Shown here: positions 54,435 to 64,000 of the stretch, piece after piece
How the letters are laid out: every line of letters starts with the position of its first letter
Numbering within the stretch: position 1 is the stretch's first letter
From: Craterostigma plantagineum
Taxonomy: Eukaryota > Streptophyta > Magnoliopsida > Lamiales > Linderniaceae
Direction: 5' to 3'
Length of the DNA: 64,000 bases
Assembly (NCBI GenBank): GCA_027422505.1
Contig: JAPQWV010000018.1
Location: 19,486,001 to 19,550,000 of the forward strand
Notes under the pieces: model-generated
The model's database searches: none
The model's input: the letters and a program-made list of their open reading frames with translations, nothing else
Told to the model about the DNA's origin: nothing
Program-made: the position numbers and the translations under genes

Positions 54435-55505
54435 TGTTACCCCCGGATTTTCTGGGTCAAAAGCAAAATACTCGAAGTTAGTTACTACGAACCGAACCTG
54501 CGAAATTAGCCAACTTGAGAGACGTCATAATGAGGATCCGCGAGACCCGACCCTTTAAACCACGAAAGCGGTCGCCAGGGATGTCCTCGAGAATTCTCGA
54601 GGAGTAGAGGACTCCGAACCCTCTAGATAATTTCCCCAAGAGCCATTGACCATGAGCCTTCACGTTAGGACGACAGGTAGAGGGTACGTCATCGGCAAAA
54701 CACCCCGAGCAGAAATGGGATCTGATCCTTCAAGAGGCTGATCCTCATGCGCGCGAGGGGACTCTTGGAATCCCGAGGAGTCGCAAGCGCGAGGATGTCC
54801 TCGGGAACAATATCCCGAGGAGCAGCCTACTCCGACCTCGAGCGTCGCAAGAGCAGCCGCGAGATGTCCTCGGGAAATATATCCCGAGGAGCTGCCGACT
54901 CCGACCCCGCGCGTCATAAGGGCAGCCGCGAGGATGTCCTCGGGAAAGATATCCCGAGGAACTGCCGACTCCGACCCCGCGCACCGTGAAGCACGCCGCG
55001 AGGGGGTCCTTGGGAAAGTCGCTCCCTCGAGGTTCCAAGGCATACCGCTACGCCTAGCGAGAATTAAGGGATGAAATGAGATCGTGGCCGCACACGACCC
55101 CACGAGCATAACCGGCCGAATGAGAAGAAACCGTAGAGGACCATAAACCAGTTGAGATCGCGGCCACATACGACCCCCACGCACGCGTAACCGGCTGAAA
55201 GTGGAAGAAACCGCCGAAGATCAGGTACGCTTTAGGATGCTATAAATATCGTTAGACACTCCTAGGGTGCGCCACCCATCGACACCGTCACTCTACTATT
55301 TTTACTACACACTAACCATTTTCACATCGCATTCTTCACTCCTTGAAACGGAAACACCCTCTTGACTAAGGTAAGAGGACGAACGACCCCCCAAATTTAC
55401 CCTATTTCGGCAGTTTTCAGCCAAGAGGTGCGGCGGAGTTAAGGCGGGAAGAAGCTCGTTAGCCCAGATTCGCGGTAGGTCGTTTTTCGACGACGTTGTT
55501 GATGA
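54435..55505 (+). mobile_element. LTR related to the gypsy-type element at 57658, opposite orientation
   Basis: Starts tgttacccccgga, like the minus-strand LTR start of 57658-62530 (tgttaccctcgga), and shares the transcription-start region (ataaatatcgttag, ctagggtgcgcca) and the end (gctcg, cggtag.tcgt). Its end is approximate. No internal region or second LTR follows, so it is a solo or truncated LTR. Confidence 0.7.
54770..55010. repeat. Tandem repeat of about 65-70 bp in the LTR
   Basis: Three to four copies containing gatgtcctcgggaa, tatcccgaggag and ccgactccgacc. The inverted pair cctcggga/tcccgagg could form hairpins. Confidence 0.8.
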
Positions 55506-55750
55506 AATATAAACCAGTTTCATTCAAGCCTGGCGGTCGAACATGAACCGTAACAGTGAACGAACGGGTGATCTCAAAAATCGAAATCGTTAACCGCATG
55601 AACGACAACTGTTCGTTAAATTAAATGGGTTTCAGATTTTTGGCCCATTGTGTTTGTTCTAAACGAAGACGTTCTGACTGGATACGGTTTTTGTTTCTCA
55701 AACCTCATCCATCTCAATTACAATTTGCAGCAGCATTATTATTATTATTA
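55506..55750. other. Intergenic stretch ending in an ATT microsatellite
   Basis: Nothing coding; (ATT)n at 55736-55750 forms the left target flank of the Helitron candidate. Confidence 0.5.
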
Positions 55751-57657
55751 CTAGATGTTGCCCGTGCGATGCACGGGGATTTTATTTCGAAATGAAACGT
55801 AGTTTTCGAATTCAATGGATTGATCCTTTATAGATTGAGAGGTTGTAACTTCTATATTTTCCTCTATAGTGGATTCTTCTTTCTTGTCCGTTGTTTTTAC
55901 CCCGATTTGTTTGGGGGTTTCCACGTTAAATTCGGGCGTCCACATGTTATCTTTAATTGCTCAAATATTAGCCGCGCTGTTACTCGACCGGGTCCGCTGC
56001 CACGCACAACAGCTAATGACACGCAGATCAAGCAACCAATTCAACAATTTATTCCCGTAAAGAAATATCAGTTTACACACTGGAGTTCTTTGGCATGAGA
56101 TAGTGGTGGATTGCTCTAACAAACGGCTTCCAGTCATAAATCCTACGAAAAATATCACTAATGCAAAACTATATGTAAAATTTTTTACATAGCTCTGTTC
56201 CAAATGTGGTTGCTTCAATAGCTAAAATCACCCAAACGTTTGTTTCGCTTCTTGTCGTTCCTTTCATTCCCAAATGGCTAACGAACCGATATCATAAAAT
56301 TTCCCAAGGTCTTAAATGGCAATACCAGGCAAAGACATATATGTCTAAGGCACTCGCAGTGGTAATAGAAAACCCATATCGGTGATGCTACAATCTGAGG
56401 AATTTCCATAAATTTGGTTCGATCACATATTAATTAATATATCAAATATATAAATATATTTGTGTATATACATTCTCAGTCTATTACAACTCTCATAATA
56501 ATGATGCAACACATAAATAATCTTAATCTATGTTTTACTCCAACATTTGGTCTCACTCTCCATCTCACCCATCAAGTTTAATTACAATATTTACTATTCA
56601 TCAATTACTATTCAGTTAGGTATAGGCATTGAAAGAGGAAAAAATGTACTCGTAGATAGAAAGGCTTAACAGATGGAGATGATGCATGCGTGTTCATATA
56701 AAATTAAAAAAATAAAAGCCTACATTGAGATCGGAAAAGTAGTGAGGTGAGGCACATCTTGAAGAACATATGCGTAGTCTCCTGTGAGCTGTGACCATCT
56801 TCTCAATTGCTCTGCGAATCATCCCCCACTATCTCTTTCAATATTATATTTCTCTCTTATGATTGATGGATGCCACACCTGATGAAATTTTGAATGAGCT
56901 AAACCTGCAAAGATCGACAACCACGATGAGAAACAAATGTAGCATGTGTTTAGAGAGGGAGATTATTGCAAACCCTAGTGTAAGCAACACTATGGAAATG
57001 CTAGAATAAATTACGGGGTAAAAAGGGAGCGCTGTGTATTTTCCTGTCCTGATCGAGTTACCGGAAAATCAAACCTCTCGTTCGTTCTTTCGTGTCCATT
57101 AACGTAAATTACCCTCGCATCCTTATCGTTTAATTCCTTGTAAGAAGCGCTAAACGCTCCTAAAACTGCGTCTTTTGAACTTGTCTCAGAGGCTTCGATC
57201 CTAAATTGCCAAATGTGACTTCCCTAATAGAATGGTCAGTAGAAGGTATTGAATGACGCTAAAATGCTAGAATGTGACTTGCCAAATGTAAGAATTCCAA
57301 GTGACTCGGTTGGGATTTGGTATGCATTCTCACTGATTTCATTCTGGGATGAGATCCATACTCAGAATGCGTGGGCTCTAGCCTCTAATGCACCAAAGAA
57401 CTCAGACAACGATCACAGGCCAAACACACCGACCAAGAATTGACCTTGAATACAGCTGCAATTAAAGAAAGGAAAAAAGAAAAGCTCAAAAAAGCATATT
57501 GTCTTCTCGAAATAAAGAAAACCCCAACAAAGGCAAATCATTGGCAACGCTAAGCTCCATGACTAATCTTCAGCAACATACCACAAAAAGAAAGAAAAGT
57601 AAGTCACTTGTTAATGGTGAAATGAAACAAAAGAGGAGTGAGCGAGCAAATGCTTTT

Positions 57658-58795
57658 TGATGCGGTCGGAAAATGACGATCTACCGCCGTTGAGTCACGA
57701 GCTGCCTTCTTCCTCTTTCCGTGGTCTCTTGCCTTTCTGTTAGCTGCTGAAACAGGATTAGGGGTGGGGGCGTTTTCCCTCTTGCCTTAGTCAAGAGGGC
57801 GTTTCCATTTTCCAGGTGTAAATAGTAAGGATGTAAAGCAATAATGGCGTGAAGTGATAAAATGGCTAAGTGTAGTGAAAATGGTAGAGTAACGGTGTCG
57901 ACCCATGGCGCACCCTAGGGGTGACTAACGATATTTATAGTTTTCCTAAGAGCGTACCTGGTCTTCAGCAGTTTCCCCACGTTTGCCGTTCTTCCCACGA
58001 TCATGATCTTCCCACGTTCATGCTCTTTCCGAAAAATCCGTGTGAATGCGTCAAGACAGTTTCCCTTCCTAAGTAGCCTCCTCGGGCGTTCTTCCCTAAC
58101 AGCTCTTTGGGTGTTCTTGCCAGACAGCCCCTGGGGGCCCCTCGGGTACTCTTGCCAAACAGCTTCCTGAGGCTCCTCGGGCATCCTGCTTTCTGGGCTC
58201 CTCGGGCATTCTTGCCAGACAACTTCCTGGGCTCCTCGGGTGTCCTTGGCAGACAGTTCCTGGAGGTGCTCTTGCCAGACAGCTCCTGGAGGTGCTCTTG
58301 CTTGTCAGACTGCTCCTAGAGGCTCCTCGAGCGTTCTTGCCAAACAGCTTCCTGAGGCTCCTCGGGCATCCTGCTTTCTGGGCTCCTCGGGCATTCTTGC
58401 CAGACAACTTCCTGGTTCGTCCTCTTTCATCTGGGTCCTCTTCCCTCTTTCTGGTTCGTCCTCTTACTTCTTTCTGGTTCCTCTTTCCACTGGGCCATCT
58501 TCCCTCTTTCTGGTTCGTCCTCTTTCCCTTTTCTGGTTCGTTCTCTTTCCATATTTTAAAGGACTCTTCTTGTCACCCTCCGGGCGTATTGTCCCGAGGG
58601 GGTGGCACACCTCCTGTCCCTCGGGCGTGTTTCCCGAGGGGGTGGCATACCTTCCGTCCCTCTAACAGATTCTACCGAGGGGTGCATTTCTTCGTGAGCT
58701 CCCTCTTCCCTCGCAAAACTTCCCGCCTCATTCCCTTTATGTTGTTTAACGGCTTCTGAGTATTTCGTCAAGACCCGGAAATTCCGAGGGTAACA
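57658..58795 (-). repeat. 3' LTR of the gag-only element
   Basis: Direct repeat of 61394-62530 with only a few differences (for example a single-base indel near 57851 and a base change near 58460). Contains the repeated phrases gctcctcgggca and ttcttgccagaca. Confidence 0.93.
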
Positions 58796-58924
58796 ATAGT
58801 CCCCCTTTTAAACAGTCCAAAAGAATGTAGTGAATTTTGGACGTAAAAGTAGTGACGGAATGCTCAGAAGTGTGTTGGTCGGGTGTAGGTCTGGAGGCGT
58901 AACTCGGGCCTTTGTTGAGAACTT

Positions 58925-59750
58925 CATCTTCACGTCTCATCCTAGGGCCTTGTTTTTGTGCTTCGAGTAAGGACTTTGTGCCTCATCCGAGGGCTTTAGT
59001 GCCTCATGCCCGAGGAATTTTTATGCCTCATCCATGAGGACTTTAGTGCCTCATGCCCGAGGGCTTTTAGTGCCTCATCCGCGAGGGCTTTAGACCTCAT
59101 GCCCGAGGGATTTTAGTGCCTCATCCATGAGGACTTTAGTGCCTCATGCACGAGGGCTTTAGTATCCATTTCTGCTCTGTCCGCGAGCATGCCTCATCCG
59201 AGGGCTTTAATTCCTCATGTCCGAGGACTTTCATTCCTGCTCTGTCCGCAAGCATGCTTCATCCGAGGGCTTTGTCTTTCCTGCTCTGTCCGCGAGCATG
59301 TCTCATTCGAGGGCTTTGTCCTTATTCCTGCTCTGTCCGCGAGCATGCCCCATCCGAGGGCTTTAGTGCCTCATGCCCGAGGGCTTTCATTCATGCTCTG
59401 TCCGCGAGCATGCCTCATCCGAGGGCTTTACTTCCTCATGCCCGAGGGCTTTCATTCCTGCTCTGTCCGCGAGCATGCCTCATCCGAGGGCTTTGTCTTT
59501 ATTCCTGCTCTGTCCGCGAGCATGCCCCATCCGAGGGCTTCCGAGGGCTTTCATTCCTGCTCTGTCCGCGAGCATGCCTCATCCGAGGGCTTTGTCTGCA
59601 TTACGTCCAAGGGATTTAGTGCCTCATGCCCGAGGGCTTTTGTGCCTCTTGCCCGAGGGCTTTAGGGCCTCTTGCCGGAGGGCTTTAGAGCCTCATAACC
59701 GAGGGCTTTTTCTTTATTCCTGCTCTGTCAGCGAGCATGCCTTGTCCGAT
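58925..59750. repeat. Minisatellite-like array in the gag-only element
   Basis: Many copies of two alternating phrases, cctcatgcccgagggcttt and ctgctctgtccgcgagcatg, with variable joins. Lies between the gag stop and the purine tract, the place of pol in a full element. Confidence 0.88.
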
Positions 59751-59970
59751 TGCAATTTTTTGTTTCTTGAACAACCTCGCAGGGAGAAATAAAATACTTC
59801 TCATTGAAATGCAATGTATACATGTAGAGGAAATTCAAAAATGAAAGACTAGGAAATGAACGAAATAACTCCCCTAGGGAAAATATCTCCCTAGCCCTGA
59901 GGGGTGCGTCTCCAGGGGGTCGCCCTTGTCAGGCTCTTGCATCTCGGACTCTTCTACGCTCTTCCCTGTT

Positions 59971-61349
59971 CTATCCGTTCCGTCTTTCTCTTTCTACAAG
60001 CTTCGCCCGGGCCTCAGGGTTCTCCACAATCAGTCGTTCCAACTCATCCTTCAAATGATAGCATTCCTCTGTAGTGTGTCCATACTCATGATGAAAATCA
60101 CAATAGGTATCGGATACAGGGTTCCTTGGTCCTTTACTCGCACCGAATGGCCTTCTGATGTAGTTGTAATCATCACATATCTCCAAAGCTCGGGCATTAT
60201 CGACTCTCCAGAGGGTATTAGCTGGCCCATTCTCTTGGGTAGTTGCTGGAAAGTTTCCATCCCGAGGGGTTCTTTTATGCTCTGGAGGGTTTTCATCCCG
60301 AGGTGCACTTCTGTGCTCTAGAGGGCTTTCATCCCGAGGGGCTCTTCTGTGCTCACGGTCTCGAGGGGGTGATGCCCGAGGCACTCTCTTCTCTTCTTTC
60401 CGATGACATTGTGCCTCTTCCACTCGTGCATATTTCTCCACTCGTGCGACCAATTCCTCTATGGTGCTCGGGTGTTTCTTCACTAAAGATCTAAATAGAT
60501 TGCCCTCTTTCAGCCCATGTTGAAAGGCTCCTATAAGCAACTCCGGAGTGACATTAGGGATTTCCATGGCGATTTGGTTGAAGCGCTTGAGGTATTCCCT
60601 TAGGTTCTCTCGATCACCTTGCCTCATCCTCAGTAATTCCACAGCGGAAGAGGGGCGTCTGCGACAACTGGAAAAATACTTGAGGAAAGCCGTAGTGAGG
60701 TCGTGAAAACTTTTTATTCCCCCAGGAGGTAGCAAGGAGAACCACTGTTGAGCTCCTTTCACAAACGTTGTTACAAACAGTCGGCACTTGATGGAATCGT
60801 CCAGTTGGTACAGCGTCGCTTGCCCTTCGAAACTTGCTAAGTGATCCTCGGGATGTCCCGTACCATCGTATTTACCCATTTCAAAGAGACGAAAATGAGG
60901 CGGTAGAGGGACCGCCATGACCTCGGCCGAGAAGGGTGATCCTCGGGGAAGAGGGGATGGTTCCTGAGGGTTGGTTAGTCTTTTCAGCTTCTGGATTTCT
61001 TCCCTCATCAATATTAGTTCGGCCTCTTGCCTTTCCGCCAGCCCTCGCTTCTTAGCCCGAGGGAGTTTGGTTCCTTCCCCCGCGTCCTTCCTTCTTCCTC
61101 GGCCCTTGATTCTGCCTGTTCTTCCCTTCGTTCCCCTGAGGCATTTTCTTCTCGAGGACTCCCTGGTTCTTTTCTTCCCGACCTCTCAGCCACTAGGACC
61201 TCCACATCAGCTCTTATCTTCCTTATCTCTTGAAACTCTGGGCGTCTTGCAAACGCCGCATCCACCGTCGTAGTCATCATTTGGGCCAAGTCCTCCATGT
61301 TCAGCACGCCACCCTCAGGCGATGTTCGATCGGCTCCGACAACCATCAC
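59971..61349 (-). CDS. Ty3/gypsy-type gag protein with one frame break
   Basis: The minus-strand frame starts at 61349 (MMVVGADRTSPEG) and shifts near 61075 into the frame that runs to 59971. The central retrotransposon gag domain is clear: FEMGKYDGTGHPEDHLASFE, AQQWFSLLPPGGIKSFHDL, then LLRMRQGDRENLREYLKRF. A charged Arg/Glu/Pro linker follows, and the end carries a Cys/His motif (YCDFHHEYGHTTEECYHLKDELERL) like those after gag in plant gypsy elements. It would form the particle shell and package RNA. If the frame break is real, only the longer 346-residue downstream part could be made. Confidence 0.85.
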
Positions 61350-61393
61350 ATGAATTTTTTAGGAATAATACGTTCCCACAGACGGCGCCAATT

Positions 61394-62530
61394 TGATGCG
61401 GTCGGAAAATGACGATCTACCGCCGTTGAGTCACGAGCTGCCTTCTTCCTCTTTCCGTGGTCTCTTGCCTTTCTGTTAGCTGCTGAAACAGGATTAGGGG
61501 TGGGGGCGTTTTCCCTCTTGCCTTAGTCAAGAGGGCGTTTCCATTTTCCAGGTGTAAATAGTAAGGATGTAAAGCAATAATGGCGTGAAGGATAAAATGG
61601 CTAAGTGTAGTGAAAATGGTAGAGTAACGGTGTCGACCCATGGCGCACCCTAGGGGTGACTAACGATATTTATAGTTTTCCTAAGAGCGTACCTGGTCTT
61701 CAGCAGTTTCCCCACGTTTGCCGTTCTTCCCACGATCATGATCTTCCCACGTTCATGCTCTTTCCGAAAAATCCGTGTGAATGCGTCAAGACAGTTTCCC
61801 TTCCTAAGTAGCCTCCTCGGGCGTTCTTCCCTAACAGCTCTTTGGGTGTTCTTGCCAGACAGCCCCTGGGGGCCCCTCGGGTACTCTTGCCAAACAGCTT
61901 CCTGAGGCTCCTCGGGCATCCTGCTTTCTGGGCTCCTCGGGCATTCTTGCCAGACAACTTCCTGGGCTCCTCGGGTGTCCTTGGCAGACAGTTCCTGGAG
62001 GTGCTCTTGCCAGACAGCTCCTGGAGGTGCTCTTGCTTGTCAGACTGCTCCTAGAGGCTCCTCGAGCGTTCTTGCCAAACAGCTTCCTGAGGCTCCTCGG
62101 GCATCCTGCTTTCTGGGCTCCTCGGGCATTCTTGCCAGACAACTTCCTGGTTCGTCCTCTTTCATCTGGGTCCTCTTCCCTCTTTCTGGTTTGTCCTCTT
62201 ACTTCTTTCTGGTTCCTCTTTCCACTGGGCCATCTTCCCTCTTTCTGGTTCGTCCTCTTTCCCTTTTCTGGTTCGTTCTCTTTCCATATTTTAAAGGACT
62301 CTTCTTGTCACCCTCCGGGCGTATTGTCCCGAGGGGGTGGCACACCTCCTGTCCCTCGGGCGTGTTTCCCGAGGGGGTGGCATACCTTCCGTCCCTCTAA
62401 CAGATTCTACCGAGGGGTGCATTTCTTCGTGAGCTCCCTCTTCCCTCGCAAAACTTCCCGCCTCATTCCCTTTATGTTGTTTAACGGCTTCTGAGTATTT
62501 CGTCAAGACCCGGAAATTCCGAGGGTAACA
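61394..62530 (-). repeat. 5' LTR of the gag-only element
   Basis: Partner of 57658-58795. Transcription would start within it on the minus strand, near the ataaatatcgttag phrase (about 61665-61675). Confidence 0.93.
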
Positions 62531-62680
62531 CTTTTCTTCCACAAAAAAGTATAATAACGGTATGGTCTGGTGTGATTCTGTGAATAGATGTCTCACATGG
62601 CTCTCCTGATCAATTAGATACTCCGTCCGTTACAATTGTACGTACAAAACAATGAATTATTGTACATGACTCTTCGCTGT

Positions 62681-62720
62681 CAGCTGATGACCTTTGATAT
62701 CAGCTGATGACCTTTGATAT
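62681..62720. repeat. 20-bp tandem duplication
   Basis: cagctgatgacctttgatat occurs twice back to back inside the Helitron candidate. Confidence 0.9.
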
Positions 62721-62827
62721 ATCAAATGTGTTTTTTCTTGTTTTGTACACGTGTAGCTTGGAGGTGGTATTTTGTTGCTGACGTGTCCTCCCGTGAGAGT
62801 ACCCCATCCATCTTTTATATATATAGA

Positions 62828-62888
62828 TTATTATATATATATATATTACATACATGTACGGTTGAAGAAAATAGTTAGGTTGAGCGAA
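62828..62888 (+). promoter_or_regulatory. Leader/proximal promoter of the nodulin-93-like gene
   Basis: A TA-rich stretch with TATA-like sequence (62831-62845) lies between the Helitron edge and the start codon, leaving about 60 bp of presumably original upstream DNA. Confidence 0.4.
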
Positions 62889-63935
62889 ATGGGTCTGCTG
62901 CCATCTGAAATGAAGGAACTATTCGCCCGCCATCACCGCAGCAAAGCTTTGATGATCCCTTCTCCAAGAGAAGACGACAAAATTCGCAGATCGAAGGAGT
63001 GCACCCAAGGTTTAATTTGATTCATTGCCTTCTTCTTTTTTCCCCTTTGTTATTTCTCGATCCGTCAATTTTTTTTTTTTCTTTGTGTAATCACACTGCA
63101 GAAGGAGTGCGTGAAGGTGCCAAAGCTGCTGCGGTTGCGTGTGTGGTCAGTGCCGTGCCCACCGTGAGTACTACAATTTCTCCCTTCAAATTTCTGTGGA
63201 CTAAGATCTCGTTTTCATATATAATTTAGATAAGCTATTTGTTAATAGATAGAGTGCAAAAAGTGTTGATGGATGAATTTTCGATTTGTTGGCTGGGTCA
63301 AATTCTAGTCGGAGTTTCTCTGGAGTTTCCGAAGTATAAAGCATGGGAGTATGTATAAAACTTGGCAAATGAAATATATTGAATTGTTGAGTTGTGGGGA
63401 AGGAATCATGGCCCCCTTTACTCTGCTTCAGCTCAGCCATTTTTGGAATCGGTAAACCCTGTTTTTCACCCGCCGTGCAGTATTGTATATCGTATCTGCT
63501 AGTTTCACGGCATCTCATATGTGGTGTGTTGTAGGGTTTTGGGTTAGGTTTCAGATTTTCCATAATCTGATTGACAAAGTTTTCATGTTTGTATAGTTGG
63601 CTGCTTGTCGAACTATTCCATGGGCCAAGGCAAATCTCAACTACACTGCCCAGGCATTGATTATATCTGCTGGTATGTATGTCAAAGTTCATCTTGGTCC
63701 TAGCTTTATTCTTTCTGAGTGAAGATGTTCAAAACATTACAACTTTCTTCAATCAGTCTTCTTTTTCTTTTGTTGCTTCATAATATCAATCAGAACAGAA
63801 TACTTGGAATAGCTTACCTACTAATGTTGTATCATATCCTTCGTTTAAACAGCATCCATTGCAGCATACTTCATCACAGCTGACAAAACCATCCTAGAGT
63901 GTGCGAGGAGGAACACTGAATACAAAACAGATTAG
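62889..63935 (+). CDS. ENOD93: Early nodulin-93-like small membrane protein
   Basis: Four exons with GT-AG borders, 62889-63009, 63102-63163, 63597-63672 and 63853-63935, sum to 342 nt (113 residues), the usual size. Conserved parts are EGVREGAKAAAVACVVSAVPTL (residues 41-62), IPWAKANLNYTAQALIIS and AYFITADKTILECARRN. Two hydrophobic stretches suggest membrane insertion. The family was found as nodule-induced in legumes but is widespread in plants; from memory, some members act at mitochondria. An AATAAA-like signal follows at about 63959. Confidence 0.92.
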
Positions 63936-64000
63936 GTTCCTTACACAGAGACTCGTGCAATAAAATAAATCTTGTCTTATCGCACTTGCTATAGCCCGAG

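Larger units (their letters stand above)
57658..62530 (-). mobile_element. Gag-only gypsy-type LTR retrotransposon (TR-GAG-like), structurally complete
   Basis: Two LTRs of 1138 and 1137 bp, nearly identical, with TG/CA ends. A perfect 5-bp target duplication ctttt lies at 57653-57657 and 62531-62535. A primer site of TGGCGCC type is just inside the right LTR (minus strand) and a purine tract (aaaaggggga) just inside the left LTR. The 2.6 kb interior codes only for gag; there is no protease, RT or integrase, so it must use proteins of a relative. Near-identical LTRs imply a recent insertion. Confidence 0.93.
55751..62827 (-). mobile_element. Non-autonomous Helitron candidate hosting a nested retrotransposon
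   Basis: On the minus strand the right end begins A|TC (tctatatatatataaaag, 62827 leftwards). The left end finishes with a hairpin (cccgtgc, loop, gcacggg; 55761-55777), six bases, then CTAG followed by T (55751-55754): the Helitron rule of 5' TC, 3' hairpin plus CTRR, and insertion between A and T. The flanks rejoin as an ATT-rich target. Without the nested element (57658-62530) about 2.2 kb remain, with no Rep/helicase gene. Confidence 0.6.

Noticed and set aside
58240..59792. Long overlapping + strand open frames (140-160 codons) over the LTR and minisatellite
   Set aside because: They arise from a repeated stop-poor unit opposite the retrotransposon; several frames are open at once and none resembles a protein family.
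55751..62827. tRNA or small structured RNA gene at the 55761 hairpin
   Set aside because: Only a 7-bp stem with a short loop; a Helitron end explains position and sequence better.

Overview
This is plant nuclear DNA, most likely from a eudicot, possibly an asterid. It holds intron-rich genes with GT-AG introns that resemble land-plant families: BABAM1/MERIT40, VPS32/SNF7, a large glycine-rich membrane protein of the Arabidopsis At5g11700 type, and early nodulin-93. These sit among nested plant transposons. I see no bacterial operons, CRISPR arrays or rRNA/tRNA genes. All four genes are on the + strand; names rest on remembered family motifs, not on a search.

Layout. (1) 1-11309: a minus-strand Ty1/copia retrotransposon with ~1.93 kb LTRs. 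Its left LTR is cut by the window start and split by a 2.9 kb solo LTR of another family, and part of its reverse transcriptase is inverted in place. (2) 11310-14133: a possible orphan exon, a 34-bp tandem repeat and a decayed mariner-like element. (3) 14134-30504: a ~16 kb Mutator-like (MULE) complex with long terminal inverted repeats (TIRs), a broken MuDR transposase, two DUF1985/Ulp1-protease genes facing inward from opposite ends, two inverted DEK_C fragments, and blocks of GGGTCCC/GGGACCC phrases. A first exon appears to lie inside the TIR, with a phrase block forming intron 1. (4) 30567-32185: BABAM1, starting 62 bp beyond the MULE end. (5) 32620-35190: nested MITEs, a 48-bp palindrome and a poly-C run. 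(6) 35994-38230: an uncharacterised long ORF in the 3'-terminal position of a retroelement remnant. (7) 38294-39847: VPS32. (8) 41355-43604: copia debris. (9) 45202-53559: the glycine-rich membrane protein gene, 22 exons whose lengths sum to exactly 1435 codons. (10) 54435-55505: an LTR related to the next element but in the other orientation. (11) 55751-62827: a candidate Helitron holding a complete gag-only gypsy-type retrotransposon (57658-62530, TSD ctttt). (12) 62889-63935: an early nodulin-93-like gene whose proximal promoter borders the Helitron.

The host genes act in separate processes (deubiquitination complex, ESCRT-III sorting, cell surface, small membrane protein) and do not form a pathway. 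The most unusual system is the MULE complex, with its TIR-borne start exon, intronic phrase arrays, paired Ulp1 genes and DEK_C capture.
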